DNA of 64,000 nt, taken from Cellulomonas sp. RIT-PI-Y (lineage in GTDB: Bacteria > Actinomycetota > Actinomycetes > Actinomycetales > Cellulomonadaceae). The translations under genes and the position numbers were made by a program. The stretch is from positions 1 to 64,000 of the forward strand of contig NZ_JANZKP010000016.1 of the NCBI RefSeq assembly GCF_025642745.1, given 5' to 3'. The notes under the pieces were generated by a model. That model was given only the letters and a program-made list of their open reading frames with translations, was not told where the DNA came from and ran no database searches. Positions 17,913-27,900 of the stretch are shown here, piece after piece. Positions within the stretch are counted from its first letter, which is position 1, and every line of letters starts with the position of its first letter.

Positions 17913-18490
17913 ACCCCACCCGTCGCGGCCCCTGGGTGCTGCTGCTGCTCGTCCTGGCCGGACTCTGTGGCGCGGTCACCCTGCCGGCCTGGCTCACGGC
18001 CACCGCCACCGGCCCGGTGATCGGCACCGTCGCGGTCCGGGTCACCGGCGCAGCGGCGGCGCCGGGCGTGATCGGCGCGTCGCTGGTCCTGGCCGCCGCC
18101 GCGATCGCCCTCGGGCTGGTCGGCAGGATCGGTCGTTGGGTGGTCTCCGTGGTGGTCGCCGCGGGCGGTGTGCTGGTGGTGGTCGGCGCCCTGGGCGCCC
18201 GTTCCGGTGCGGTGGACCGGGCACGTCAGGCCGCGGCGGACCTCACCGGGGTCGGCGTGCTGGACGGCGACGTCACGGTGACCGCCTGGCCGTGGGCCGC
18301 GGTCGGGCTCGGGGTCCTGGTGCTCGTCGCCGCGGTGCTGCTGGTGCGCGCCTCCGCGCACTGGGCCGCGCCTTCCTCCCGGCACGAGCGGGCCGGAGCG
18401 GAGTCGACGACCCCGGAGCGGGCCGAACCCGCCGAGGACGACGAGCGGGCCACCTGGGACGCCCTCGGCCGGGGTGACGATCCCACCTGA
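17909..18490 (+). CDS. trp-operon-associated membrane protein (TIGR02234/Trp_oprn_chp-like)
   Basis: 193-residue membrane protein coupled to trpE by a GTGA overlap. About four hydrophobic segments (10-30, 50-75, 78-100, 130-155) are followed by a charged C-terminal tail rich in Glu, Asp and Arg. The position just after trpE and the topology match the actinobacterial family named for its place in trp operons. Its function is not established; a link to tryptophan or precursor transport has been assumed from position only. Confidence 0.75.
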   Translation: MNPTRRGPWVLLLLVLAGLCGAVTLPAWLTATATGPVIGTVAVRVTGAAAAPGVIGASLVLAAAAIALGLVGRIGRWVVSVVVAAGGVLVVVGALGARSGAVDRARQAAADLTGVGVLDGDVTVTAWPWAAVGLGVLVLVAAVLLVRASAHWAAPSSRHERAGAESTTPERAEPAEDDERATWDALGRGDDPT

Positions 18491-18586
18491 TCGACTGAGC
18501 GTTCACTGTGCACGAGATGCCAACACCGGTAGCCTTTCGGGCGATTGTGGTGCTTTGACCACGCACATCAGCCGCGAGGAGACGTG

Positions 18587-19075
18587 ATGTCCACCCCGAA
18601 CCAGCCGCAGGACCCGTACCAGCCCGGTGACGGCAGCACCGGAGACTCCGGCGCGCCGCAGTACGGCCAGACCCCGTCCTACGGGGAGACCCCCTCCTAC
18701 GGGCAGGCCCCGGACGCCGGCCAGACGCCGCAGTACGGCCAGTACGGTGCGCCGCAGGACCCGGCGGCGGGTGGCTACCCGCAGTACCCGGCCGGTCAGC
18801 CGTACGCGCAGACCCCGATGTACGGCTACCCGAAGAACACCCTCGGCGTCTGGGCCCTGGTGCTCGGCATCGTGAGCCTGGTGATCTGCGCTCCCGCCGG
18901 TATCGCCGCGATCATCGTCGGCGGGAACGCCAAGAAGGCGGTCGCGCGCGGCGAGGCGAACAACGGCGGTCTGGCGACCGCGGGTGTCGTGATGGGCTGG
19001 ATCGGGATCGGCCTGCTGATCCTCGGCATCATCCTCGGCATCACCGGAGCCCTCGGCGACGCCCTCAGCTCCTGA
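18587..19075 (+). CDS. DUF4190 membrane protein with Gly/Gln/Tyr/Pro-rich tail
   Basis: 162-residue protein. Residues 1-82 are low complexity with repeated Tyr-Gly-Gln and Pro-Ser-Tyr-Gly units, probably a disordered cytoplasmic region. Residues 83-160 form the DUF4190 domain with two hydrophobic segments (GVWALVLGIVSLVICAPAGI and a second near the C-terminus) separated by GEANNGGLATAGVVMGWI. CGAGGAG (18574-18580) sets the ATG at 18587, and a -10-like TAGCCT lies near 18531. No function is known; such proteins are common in Actinobacteria. Confidence 0.75.
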   Translation: MSTPNQPQDPYQPGDGSTGDSGAPQYGQTPSYGETPSYGQAPDAGQTPQYGQYGAPQDPAAGGYPQYPAGQPYAQTPMYGYPKNTLGVWALVLGIVSLVICAPAGIAAIIVGGNAKKAVARGEANNGGLATAGVVMGWIGIGLLILGIILGITGALGDALSS

Positions 19076-19080
19076 CGCCG

Positions 19081-19533
19081 ATGACGGTCGAGCAGCACAC
19101 GCGGGCGACGGCTCCCTCGGGGGCCGTCGCCCGCCTGCGCTCGGCCCGGGTCCCGCTGCTGTCCGGCGCGGCGGTCGGTGCGGCCGGGCTCGCCCTGGTG
19201 CTGCGCGACCCGAACCGGTCCGGGTCGTGGGGCGCCTGCCCGCTGTACGCGCTCACCGGGTGGTACTGCCCGGCGTGCGGCGGACTACGGGCGACGCACG
19301 ACCTGCTGACCGGGGACCTCGCGGGTGCCTGGGCGATGAACCCGGTCTGGGTCCTGCTCGTCCCGGTCGTCGTCGGCCTCTGGGCGCGCTGGGCCTGGCT
19401 GCGGAGCCGGGGTCGGCGGGCAGATCTCGGGATCCAGGACCGGTGGTACGTCGTCGCCCTGGTCCTGTTGCTGGTCTACGGCGTGGCTCGCAACGTGCCC
19501 GCCTGGTCAGGGGTCCTGGCGCCACCCGGGTGA
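19081..19533 (+). CDS. DUF2752 membrane protein
   Basis: 150-residue membrane protein starting 5 bases after the preceding stop, so probably co-transcribed. It has the DUF2752 hallmark: CPLYALTGWYCPACGGLRAT (about 57-76), in which the CPxCGG cysteines may bind metal or form a disulfide, followed by HDLLTGDLAGAWAMNP. Hydrophobic segments lie at about 25-42, 88-106 and 122-140. Function unknown. The pairing with DUF4190 proteins recurs in Actinobacteria. Confidence 0.75.
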   Translation: MTVEQHTRATAPSGAVARLRSARVPLLSGAAVGAAGLALVLRDPNRSGSWGACPLYALTGWYCPACGGLRATHDLLTGDLAGAWAMNPVWVLLVPVVVGLWARWAWLRSRGRRADLGIQDRWYVVALVLLLVYGVARNVPAWSGVLAPPG

Positions 19534-19602
19534 TCGTCCCCCGGTGGCCCGCGAGCGCGCGTTACGGTGACCTCCGACCCACATCCCGGCGCGAGGAGCA
19601 GC

Positions 19603-20454
19603 ATGTCCACCCCGTACGACCCGCAGGACGCGAACCGCCCGGCCGATCCGGACGCGGCGGACCGGTCCGAGACGTCCGCGCAGTCGGCGGACGGCGTCCC
19701 CGGGCTGTCTCCGGACGTGCCCGCCGTCGACCCGTACGGACAGCAGCCCTCGGCGTCCGCCCCCGACCGGTTCGCCCCGCCGCGGGCCGACGCCGCCGCG
19801 CCCGACCGGTTCGCCCCGCCGCAGGCCGACGCCGCGCTCGACCCCTACGGCCGGGCGCAGCCGTCCGGCCAGCCGCAGCAACCCTACGGCGCGGCGCCGG
19901 ATCGCTACGGTCAGTCCCCGTCCTACGGTGCGGCCCCCGACCCCTACGGCCAGTCCCCGTCCTACGGCGCGGCCCCCGACCCCTACGGCCAGCAGTCCCC
20001 GTACGGCGGCTACGGCCAGCAGCCCACCGGCTCGGTCCCGCCCGCGAGTGCCTACGGCCAGCAGCCGTACGGCCAGCCGGCCTACGGTCAGCCCACCTAC
20101 GGTCAGACCGCGCCGTACGGTCAACCGACGCCCTACGGTCAACCCACCGGCTACGTGGCCCCGGGCTCCTACGCCCCGGTCGTCACCTACCCCAAGAACT
20201 CGCTCGCGATCTGGTCGCTGCTGCTCGGCATCATCGGCGTGGTCGCGTTCTGGGCCCTGTGCCCGTTCCTGGCGTCGGCCGGCGCGGTCGTGACCGGGCA
20301 CCTGAGCCTGAAGGCGGCCGAGCGCGGCGAGTCGAACAATCGTGGAATGGCCGTCTGGGGCCTGGTGCTCGGCTATGTCGGCGCGGCCCTGAGCGTGCTG
20401 GTCTTCATCCTGAGCTTCACGCGCGGCTTCCTGGACGCCTGGAACACGTACTGA
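19603..20454 (+). CDS. DUF4190 membrane protein with long Gln/Tyr/Gly/Pro repeat region
   Basis: 283-residue relative of the protein at 18587. The first 195 residues are disordered and repetitive: two copies of a PDRFAPP unit, then many Tyr-Gly-Gln-Ser/Gln-Pro-type units. Two hydrophobic segments follow (SLAIWSLLLGIIGVVAFWAL and MAVWGLVLGYVGAALSVLV) around GHLSLKAAERGESNN, which is the DUF4190 pattern. GAGGAG (19593-19598) sets the ATG at 19603; a start at 19567 has no such site. The tail length is likely to vary between strains because of the repeats. Function unknown. Confidence 0.75.
   Translation: MSTPYDPQDANRPADPDAADRSETSAQSADGVPGLSPDVPAVDPYGQQPSASAPDRFAPPRADAAAPDRFAPPQADAALDPYGRAQPSGQPQQPYGAAPDRYGQSPSYGAAPDPYGQSPSYGAAPDPYGQQSPYGGYGQQPTGSVPPASAYGQQPYGQPAYGQPTYGQTAPYGQPTPYGQPTGYVAPGSYAPVVTYPKNSLAIWSLLLGIIGVVAFWALCPFLASAGAVVTGHLSLKAAERGESNNRGMAVWGLVLGYVGAALSVLVFILSFTRGFLDAWNTY
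19735..20160 (+). repeat. in-frame Tyr-Gly-Gln-Pro coding repeats
   Basis: Tandem, imperfect 9-30 base units encoding Tyr-Gly-Gln-Pro and Tyr-Gly-Ala-Ala-Pro-Asp patterns, including a near-exact duplication around 19921-19990. They lie inside the gene at 19603 and are expected to be unstable in length by slippage. Confidence 0.6.
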
Positions 20455-20507
20455 GCCGACCGTCCGTTAGGGTTGGCGACATTCCGTCAGAAAGGTGCTG
20501 GGACACG

Positions 20508-20825
20508 ATGGCCGGTCAGCCGCAGCGAACTGAAAGCCCCCGGGGTGGCGTCGCCGTCACCGCACAGGGTCCGCGGATGGAGGCGCTGCGTCTCCCGCCG
20601 GTGGCTCCGCCGACCAACCACGGGCGCACCGTCGCCGCCTGGACGGTCACCTACACGGTGGTCGCCGGGTTCACGGTGGCCGCTCTGGCGATGATCTTCT
20701 CCTTGGTCTGGCTGGTCTGGGCCGGTTTGGCCGTGGCGGTGGCCGGCGTGGTCGTGGGCATCGTGCTGCGCGCGGCGGGCTTCGGCCAGGGCGGCAAGCA
20801 CACGCCGACGCACGGCCACCACTAG
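20508..20825 (+). CDS. HGxxPAAW-like small membrane protein
   Basis: 105-residue protein with two adjacent hydrophobic segments (about 44-60 and 64-86) and a His-rich C-terminus. The segment before the first helix, [14 protein letters not shown], matches the HGxxPAAW pattern that names a small actinobacterial family found just upstream of trpC. I chose ATG at 20508, which starts MAGQPQRTE; a TAGGGT hexamer at 20468-20473 may be its promoter. The longer frame that runs in from the left overlaps the DUF4190 gene and is not real. Function unknown. Confidence 0.7.
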   Translation: MAGQPQRTESPRGGVAVTAQGPRMEALRLPPVAPPTNHGRTVAAWTVTYTVVAGFTVAALAMIFSLVWLVWAGLAVAVAGVVVGIVLRAAGFGQGGKHTPTHGHH

Positions 20826-20917
20826 TCGCCGCCCGCTCACCAGGTGGGCGGGTGGTCAGCGCATCCGCTCGGCGGCTCTACGATGACGGAGCCGCCGCCG
20901 AAGTGGGGAGACGTCCG

Positions 20918-21733
20918 ATGGCAACTGTTCTCGACGACATCGTGGCCGGGGTCCGTGAGGACCTGGCCGTGCGCCAGTCCGCGACGTCCCTGGACGAGCT
21001 GAAGGAACGGGCGTCGCACGTCCGCGGTGCGGTGGAGTGCGTCTCCCGGCTCCGGCTGGCCGACGCGGTGACCGTGATCGCGGAGGTCAAGCGATCCAGC
21101 CCGAGCAAGGGCGCGCTGGCCACCATCACCGACCCCGCCGCGCTGGCCGCCGAGTACGAGAAGGGCGGCGCGTCCGTCATCTCGGTGCTCACCGAGCAGC
21201 GCCGTTTCAAGGGCAGTCTCGCCGACCTGGACAGCGTGCGCGCCGCGGTGGACATCCCGGTGCTGCGCAAGGACTTCGTCGTCACGCCCTACCAGGTGTG
21301 GGAGGCGCGGGCGCACGGCGCGGACCTGGTCCTGCTCATCGTGGCCGCGCTGGAGCAGACCGTGCTGACCTCCCTGGTGGAGCGGGTGCACTCGTTGGGC
21401 ATGACCGCCCTGGTCGAGGTGCACGACTCCGAGGAGGTGCTGCGCGCGGTGGACGCCGGTGCCCGCGTGGTCGGCGTGAACGCCCGCGACCTCAAGACCC
21501 TGGAGGTCGACCGCGGCACCTTCGCCAAGGTCGCGCCCTCCATCCCGAGCGACGTGGTCCGGATCGCCGAGTCCGGGGTCCGCGGGCCGCACGACGTCAT
21601 GGACTACGCCCGGGCCGGTGCCGACGCGGTGCTGGTCGGCGAGGCCCTGGTCACCGACGACGCCCCCCGGCAGTCGGTGGCGGATCTGGTCGCCGCGGGG
21701 GCGCACCCGTCGCTCCGCGCCGTCCGCCAGTAA
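20918..21733 (+). CDS. trpC: indole-3-glycerol phosphate synthase
   Basis: 271-residue TIM barrel enzyme that closes the indole ring in tryptophan synthesis. Recognised by [13 protein letters not shown] (substrate phosphate and catalytic Lys), [20 protein letters not shown] (catalytic Lys), [23 protein letters not shown] and IAESGV. Single-domain length, without a fused TrpF. GTGGGGAG precedes ATG 20918, and TACGAT at 20879-20884 is a plausible -10, so trpCBA may have its own promoter apart from hisI-trpE. I found no tryptophan-rich leader peptide. Confidence 0.95.
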   Translation: MATVLDDIVAGVREDLAVRQSATSLDELKERASHVRGAVECVSRLRLADAVTVIAEVKRSSPSKGALATITDPAALAAEYEKGGASVISVLTEQRRFKGSLADLDSVRAAVDIPVLRKDFVVTPYQVWEARAHGADLVLLIVAALEQTVLTSLVERVHSLGMTALVEVHDSEEVLRAVDAGARVVGVNARDLKTLEVDRGTFAKVAPSIPSDVVRIAESGVRGPHDVMDYARAGADAVLVGEALVTDDAPRQSVADLVAAGAHPSLRAVRQ

Positions 21734-21754
21734 GCACTTCCCGAGAGGATCACC

Positions 21755-23059
21755 GTGCCCGACGCAGCACCCGGCCGCCCCGAGACCGACCGGACCGCGG
21801 CCACCGGTCCGCTCGCCCAGCACGAGGGCCCGTACTTCGGTGAGTTCGGCGGGCGCTTCGTGCCCGAGGCCCTGGTCGCCGCGCTGGACCAGCTGGAGGA
21901 CGCCTTCGCCAAGGCCAAGGCGGACCCGGATTTCGGCGCCGAGCTGAGCCGACTGCACCGCACCTACACCGGCCGGCCGAGCCCGCTGACCGAGGTGCCG
22001 CGGTTCGCCGCGCAGTGTGGTCCGGGTCTCCGGGTCTTTCTGAAGCGCGAGGACCTGAACCACACCGGTTCCCACAAGATCAACAACGTGCTCGGCCAGG
22101 CCCTGCTGGTGAAGCGGATGGGCAAGACCCGGGTGATCGCGGAGACCGGCGCCGGTCAGCACGGTGTCGCCACCGCGACGGCCGCCGCGCTCCTCGGCCT
22201 GGAGTGCACGGTGTACATGGGGGCGGTCGACGCGGAGCGCCAGTCGCTGAACGTGGCCCGGATGCGGTTGCTCGGCGCCGAGGTGATCCCGGTCGAGATC
22301 GGGACCCGCACCCTCAAGGACGCGATCAACGAGGCGCTGCGCGACTGGGTCGCCCACGTGGACAGCACGCACTACCTGCTGGGCACCGCCACCGGCCCGC
22401 ACCCGTTCCCGAGCATGGTCCGCGACCTGCACTCGATCATCGGTGAGGAGGCCCGCGCGCAGCTCGCCGCCGAGATCGGCCGGTTGCCGGACGCCGCGGT
22501 CGCCTGCGTCGGCGGCGGGTCGAACGCGATCGGCCTGTTCAACGCGTTCCTGGACGAGCCGTCGGTCCGGCTGTACGGATTCGAGGCCGGTGGCGCGGGC
22601 ATCTCCTCCGGCAAGCACGCGGCCCGGTTCAGCGGCGGGTTCCCCGGGGTGCTGCAGGGCACCAAGTCGTACCTGCTGCAGGACGAGGACGGGCAGACCC
22701 TGCCCAGCCACTCGGTCTCGGCCGGTCTGGACTACCCGAGCGTCGGCCCCGAGCACGCCTGGCTGCACGACACCGGTCGCGCCGAGTACCTGCCGGTCAC
22801 CGACGACGAGGCGATGGAGGCGTTCCGGATCCTCTGCCACACCGAGGGGATCATCCCGGCGATCGAGTCCTCGCACGCCCTGGCCGGAGCGATCAAGCTC
22901 GGCGAGCAGGCCGCGAGCTGGCGCGACGACGGGCAGGCGCCGGTCATCCTGGTGAACCTGTCCGGCCGGGGGGACAAGGACGTGGCAACCGCCGCCGCGT
23001 GGTTCGGCCTGGTCGAGGACAAGCCGGTGGTCGACGCCGACGAGGGAGAGCAGCTGTGA
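21755..23059 (+). CDS. trpB: tryptophan synthase beta subunit
   Basis: 434-residue PLP enzyme joining indole and serine. The PLP lysine is in HTGSHKINN; the cofactor phosphate loop is [23 protein letters not shown]-type sequence ([14 protein letters not shown]) and [15 protein letters not shown] at the N-terminus are diagnostic of TrpB1. GAGAGGA precedes the GTG at 21755. It overlaps trpA by 4 bases (GTGA), which fits the alpha-beta complex and indole channelling. Confidence 0.96.
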   Translation: MPDAAPGRPETDRTAATGPLAQHEGPYFGEFGGRFVPEALVAALDQLEDAFAKAKADPDFGAELSRLHRTYTGRPSPLTEVPRFAAQCGPGLRVFLKREDLNHTGSHKINNVLGQALLVKRMGKTRVIAETGAGQHGVATATAAALLGLECTVYMGAVDAERQSLNVARMRLLGAEVIPVEIGTRTLKDAINEALRDWVAHVDSTHYLLGTATGPHPFPSMVRDLHSIIGEEARAQLAAEIGRLPDAAVACVGGGSNAIGLFNAFLDEPSVRLYGFEAGGAGISSGKHAARFSGGFPGVLQGTKSYLLQDEDGQTLPSHSVSAGLDYPSVGPEHAWLHDTGRAEYLPVTDDEAMEAFRILCHTEGIIPAIESSHALAGAIKLGEQAASWRDDGQAPVILVNLSGRGDKDVATAAAWFGLVEDKPVVDADEGEQL

Positions 23060-23883
23060 CGACATCCCAGGACGCGGCGCCGGCCACGGCAGCCACCGCG
23101 ACCACCCGGAACCGCACGGCCGCCACCCTGGACCGGCTTCGCGACGAGGGACGTGCCGCGCTGGTCGGGTACCTGCCGCTCGGCTACCCCGACGTCGCGG
23201 GATCGGTCGCCGCCGCGCGCACCCTGGTCGAGAACGGCGTCGACGTGATCGAGCTCGGCCTGCCGTACTCCGACCCGGTGATGGACGGCCCGACCATCCA
23301 GCACGCGGTCGACCGGGCGCTCGCCCAGGGCACCCGGGTCCGGGACGTGTTCGCCGCGGTGGAGCAGATCGCCGCCACCGGCGCGCCCACACTGGTGATG
23401 ACCTACTGGAACCCGGTGCTGCGCTACGGCGTGGACGTCTTCGCCCGTGACCTGGCCCAGGCCGGTGGCGCGGGCCTGATCACGCCGGACCTGATCCCGG
23501 ACGAGGGCGCGGACTGGATCGCCGCCTCGACCGCGCACGACCTGGACCGGGTGTTCCTGGTCGCCCCGTCGTCCACCCCCGAGCGGCTGGCCATGACCGC
23601 CGCCGCCTGCGAGGGCTTCGTCTACGCCGCCTCCACCATGGGCGTGACGGGAGAGCGCACCAGCGTCGGTGCGCAGGCCGAGCACCTGGTCTCGTCGACC
23701 CGTGCCGCCGGGGCCGAGCGGGTCTGCGTCGGCCTCGGAGTGTCCCGTCCGGAGCAGGCCGCGGACATCGCGCGCTACGCGGACGGCGTGATCGTCGGCT
23801 CGGCGTTCGTGCGCGCCCTGGACGGCGGACTGAGCGAGCTCGCCGGGGTCGCCGCCGGCCTGGCCGAGGGCGTGCGCCGGTGA
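23056..23883 (+). CDS. trpA: tryptophan synthase alpha subunit
   Basis: 275-residue TIM barrel that cleaves indole-3-glycerol phosphate. The catalytic Glu and Asp are in [16 protein letters not shown], followed by [19 protein letters not shown] and [12 protein letters not shown]. An N-terminal Ala/Thr-rich stretch of about 20 residues precedes the conserved domain. GTG 23056 overlaps the trpB stop, and the gene itself overlaps lgt by 4 bases, so trpB-trpA-lgt is one coupled unit. Confidence 0.96.
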   Translation: MTTSQDAAPATAATATTRNRTAATLDRLRDEGRAALVGYLPLGYPDVAGSVAAARTLVENGVDVIELGLPYSDPVMDGPTIQHAVDRALAQGTRVRDVFAAVEQIAATGAPTLVMTYWNPVLRYGVDVFARDLAQAGGAGLITPDLIPDEGADWIAASTAHDLDRVFLVAPSSTPERLAMTAAACEGFVYAASTMGVTGERTSVGAQAEHLVSSTRAAGAERVCVGLGVSRPEQAADIARYADGVIVGSAFVRALDGGLSELAGVAAGLAEGVRR

Positions 23884-24803
23884 TCCTCTCGATCCCCAGC
23901 CCGTCGCAGTCGGTCTGGTACCTCGGGCCGCTCCCGCTGCGCGCCTACGCCCTGGCCATCCTCGCCGGGATCGTGGTCGCGGTGCTGCTCACCCAGCGGC
24001 GGTGGAAGGAGCGCGGCGGGGACCCGGACGAGGTGCTGGAGATCGTGTTCTGGGCGGTGCCGTTCGGCATCGTCGGCGGGCGGCTGTACCACGTGATCAC
24101 CAGCCCGGACGCGTACTTCGGGGCCGGGGGAGACCCGTGGAAGGCGTTCGCGATCTGGGAGGGCGGGCTCGGCATCTGGGGTGCGGTCGCCCTCGGCGCG
24201 GTCGGCGCGTACATCGGCTGCCGCCGGATGAAGGTCAGCTTCCCGGTGTTCGCCGACGCGCTGGCACCCGGTCTGCTGATCGCCCAGGCGATCGGGCGAC
24301 TGGGCAACTGGTTCAACCAGGAGCTGTTCGGCGGCCCGACCACCCTGCCCTGGGGGCTGGAGATCGACGCGGCACACCTGCCCGCCGGTTACGCCGAGGG
24401 CACCCTGTTCCACCCGACCTTCCTGTACGAGCTGCTGTGGAACCTGGCCGGTGCGGCGCTGATCATCTGGCTGGACCGTCGGCTGCGGCTCGGCCACGGG
24501 CGGGCGTTCTGGCTGTACGTGGTCGTCTACACCACCGGACGGCTCTGGATCGAGCTGGTCCGGATCGACCCGGCGCACACCATCGCGGGCCTGCGGGTCA
24601 ACGTGTGGATGTCGATCCTGCTCGGCCTCGGCGCGCTGGTAGCGTTCATGGTGGTCGGACGCCGTCACCCCGGACGCGAGACCAGCACCCGCCTGCCGGG
24701 CTCGGAGATCGAGGACCCCGTGCAGGACGAGGACACCGAATCGCCGGTGGACGCCTCCGAACAGGACGCACCGGCCTCCGGCACCCCCGCTGCGGAGCAG
24801 TAG
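23880..24803 (+). CDS. lgt: prolipoprotein diacylglyceryl transferase
   Basis: 307-residue polytopic membrane enzyme that adds diacylglycerol to the lipobox Cys of prelipoproteins. The Lgt signature is seen as GRLGNWFNQELFG, with the conserved HPTFLYELLWNL and YTTGRLWIELVRIDPAH segments near the C-terminus. The last 50 residues are an acidic cytoplasmic tail. Its location directly after trpA (GTGA overlap) is standard in Actinobacteria. It would act on the siderophore-binding lipoprotein encoded at 37070-38086, among others. Confidence 0.95.
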   Translation: MILSIPSPSQSVWYLGPLPLRAYALAILAGIVVAVLLTQRRWKERGGDPDEVLEIVFWAVPFGIVGGRLYHVITSPDAYFGAGGDPWKAFAIWEGGLGIWGAVALGAVGAYIGCRRMKVSFPVFADALAPGLLIAQAIGRLGNWFNQELFGGPTTLPWGLEIDAAHLPAGYAEGTLFHPTFLYELLWNLAGAALIIWLDRRLRLGHGRAFWLYVVVYTTGRLWIELVRIDPAHTIAGLRVNVWMSILLGLGALVAFMVVGRRHPGRETSTRLPGSEIEDPVQDEDTESPVDASEQDAPASGTPAAEQ

Positions 24804-24815
24804 CCGTACGCATTT

Positions 24816-24857
24816 GAGACGATGTGATTCCTGCCCGTTACGGGCATGTATCGTCTC
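24816..24857. promoter_or_regulatory. nested inverted repeat between lgt and gltB
   Basis: A perfect 8-base inverted repeat (GAGACGAT 24816-24823, ATCGTCTC 24850-24857) encloses a second perfect one (TGCCCG 24832-24837, CGGGCA 24841-24846). It starts 13 bases after the lgt stop. It may be the lgt terminator, an operator for nitrogen control of gltBD, or both; a -10-like TATCGT (24849-24854) lies inside the right arm, which favours a regulatory role. Confidence 0.5.
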
Positions 24858-24932
24858 CCCACCCCGGGCCGACGACGTCCCACCCCCACAGGTATCGACG
24901 TGGCCCGCCCCCGGGCCGTGAGGACGGTGCAG

Positions 24933-27900
24933 ATGCCCGCGTCACCGATCAACGCCCCGACGGCAACCGGTCTGTACGACCCGGCTGCCGAGCACGACGC
25001 GTGCGGATTCGCCTTCGTGGCGACCCTGCGCGGCACGCCCGGGCGCGACATCGTGGACGCCGGACTGACGGCGTTGCTCAACCTGGACCACCGCGGTGCG
25101 GTCGGTGCGGAGGAGAACAGCGGCGACGGCGCCGGCATCCTGACCCAGATCCCGGACGCGTTCCTGCGTGACGTGGTCGACGCCGAGCTGCCGCCCGCCG
25201 GCCGGTACGCGATCGGCATGGCCTACCTCCCGACGGACGCCACCGAGCGCGCCGCCACCGAGCGCGCGGTCGAGGCGATCGCCGCGGAGGAGAAGCTCGA
25301 CGTGCTGGCCTGGCGCGACGTGCAGGTCACCGCCGACCTGGTCGGCCCCAGCGCCCGGGCGTCGATGCCGTTCTTCCGCCAGCTGGTGGTCGCCGACCCC
25401 TCGCGCGAGCTGGCCGGTGTGGACCTGGACCGGCGGGCGTTCCGGCTGCGCAAGCGGGCCGAGCGCGAGCTGGACCTCTACTTCTCCTCGCTGTCCGCGC
25501 GCACGCTCGCCTACAAGGGGATGCTCACCACCGGTCAGCTGGAGCCGTTCTTCACCGATCTCTCGGACCCGCGGTACGCCAGCGAGATCGCCCTGGTGCA
25601 CTCCCGCTTCTCCACCAACACCTTCCCGTCCTGGCCCCTGGCCCAGCCGCTGCGCCTGATCGCGCACAACGGCGAGATCAACACGGTCAAGGGCAACCGG
25701 AACTGGGTCGCCGCGCGCGAGGGCACGCTGCGCAGCGAGGCCCTGGGCGACCTCAGCCCGCTGCTGCCGGTGTGTACCCCCGGCGGGTCGGACTCCGCGT
25801 CCTTCGACGAGGTGCTGGAGCTGCTGCACCTGTCCGGCCGCAGCCTGCCGCACGCGGTGATGATGATGATCCCGGAGGCGTGGGAGAACCACGCCCAGAT
25901 GGACCCCGCCCGCCGCGCGTTCTACGAGTACCACGCCACCCTGATGGAGCCCTGGGACGGCCCGGCGGCGATCACCTTCACCGACGGCACCCTGATCGGC
26001 TCGGTGCAGGACCGCAACGGCCTGCGTCCCGGGCGGTTCTGGGTGACCGAGGACGGCCTGGTCGTGATGGCCTCCGAGGCGGGGGTGCTCGACCTGGACC
26101 CGGCGACCGTCGTCCGCAAGGGTCGGCTCGAGCCCGGCAAGATGTTCCTGGTCGACACCGGCAAGGGCCGGATCGTCGAGGATGACGAGGTCAAGGCCCA
26201 GCTCGCCGCGCAGAAGCCCTACGCGCGCTGGGTGGCCGAGAACTCGGTCTACCTGGATCAGCTGCCCGAGCGCGAGCACATCGCGCACTCCGCGGCGAGC
26301 GTCCGGCGCCGGCAGCGCGCCTTCGGGTACACCGAGGAAGAGCTCAAGATCCTGCTGTCCCCGATGGGGGCCACTGGTGCGGAGCCGCTCGGCGCGATGG
26401 GATCGGACACCCCGATGGCCGTGCTCTCCGCCCGGCCGCGGCTGCTGTTCGACTACTTCACCCAGATGTTCGCCCAGGTGACCAATCCGCCGCTGGACGC
26501 GATCCGCGAGGAGCTGGTCACCAGCATCGGCGGCGCGATCGGCCCGGAGCCCAACCTCCTGGAGGACGGCCCGCAGCACGCCCGCAAGCTGGTGCTGCCG
26601 TTCCCGGTGCTGGACAACGACGGCCTGGCCAAGATCGTCAAGGTGCACAAGGACCCGGCGATGGCCGGCATCTTCCGCAGCACGATCGTCCGTGGCCTGT
26701 ACCCGGTCTCGGGTGGCGGCGAGGCGCTGGAACTGCGGCTGAGCGAGATCTTCGCCGAGGTGGACCGCGCGGTCGAGGACGGCGTGAGCTTCATCGTGCT
26801 GTCCGACCGGGACGGTGACGCCGACCGCGCGCCGATCCCGTCCCTGCTGCTGCTGTCCGCGGTGCACCACCACCTGCTGCGCCGGCACACCCGTACCCAG
26901 GTGTCGCTGGTCGTCGAGGCCGGGGACGTCCGCGAGGTGCACCACGTCGCGCTCCTGATCGGCTACGGCGCGGCGGCGGTGAACCCGTACCTGGCGATGG
27001 AGACCGTCGAGGATCTGGCCCGATCCGGCTTCCTGCCCGGTGTCGCGCCGGAGAAGGCGGTCGCCAACCTGATCAAGGGCCTCGGCAAGGGTGTGCTGAA
27101 GGTGATGTCCAAGATGGGCATCTCGACCATCGCCTCCTACCGCGGCGCCCAGGTGTTCGAGGCGATCGGCCTGTCGCACGCGCTGGTCGACCGGTACTTC
27201 ACCGGCACCACCAGCCGTCTGGGCGGGATCGGCCTGGACGTGATCGCCGCCGAGGTCGCCGCCCGGCACGCCGACGCCTACCCGGCCTCCGGCAACCGGC
27301 AGCCGCACCGCCGCCTGGCCACCGGTGGCGAGTACCAGTGGCGCCGCGACGGCGAGGACCACCTGTTCGACCCGGAGACCGTGTTCCGGCTCCAGCACTC
27401 CACCCGGACCCGGCAGATGGACGTCTTCCGGCAGTACACCCACCGGGTCAACGAGCAGTCCGAGCGGTTGATGACCCTGCGCGGGCTGCTGAGGTTCCGC
27501 GACGGCGAGCGTGCCCCGGTCCCGGTGGACGAGGTCGAGTCGATCGCGGACATCGTCAAGCGGTTCTCCACCGGAGCGATGTCCTACGGGTCGATCAGCC
27601 AGGAGGCGCACGAGACGCTGGCGGTCGCGATGAACCAGCTCGGCGCCAAGTCGAACACCGGCGAGGGCGGTGAGGACCCGGAGCGTCTGCACGACCCGGT
27701 CCGCCGTTCGGCGATCAAGCAGATCGCCTCCGGCCGGTTCGGCGTGACCAGCGAGTACCTGACCTTCGCCGACGACATCCAGATCAAGCTCGCCCAGGGC
27801 GCCAAGCCCGGTGAGGGCGGTCAGCTGCCCGGTCCCAAGGTCTACCCGTGGGTGGCCAAGACCCGGCACTCGACCCCCGGCGTCGGCCTGATCTCCCCGC

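Noticed and set aside
19735-20160. CRISPR-like or tandem repeat array
   Set aside because: The repeats are in frame and encode Tyr-Gly-Gln-Pro units of a membrane protein; units vary and there are no spacers.
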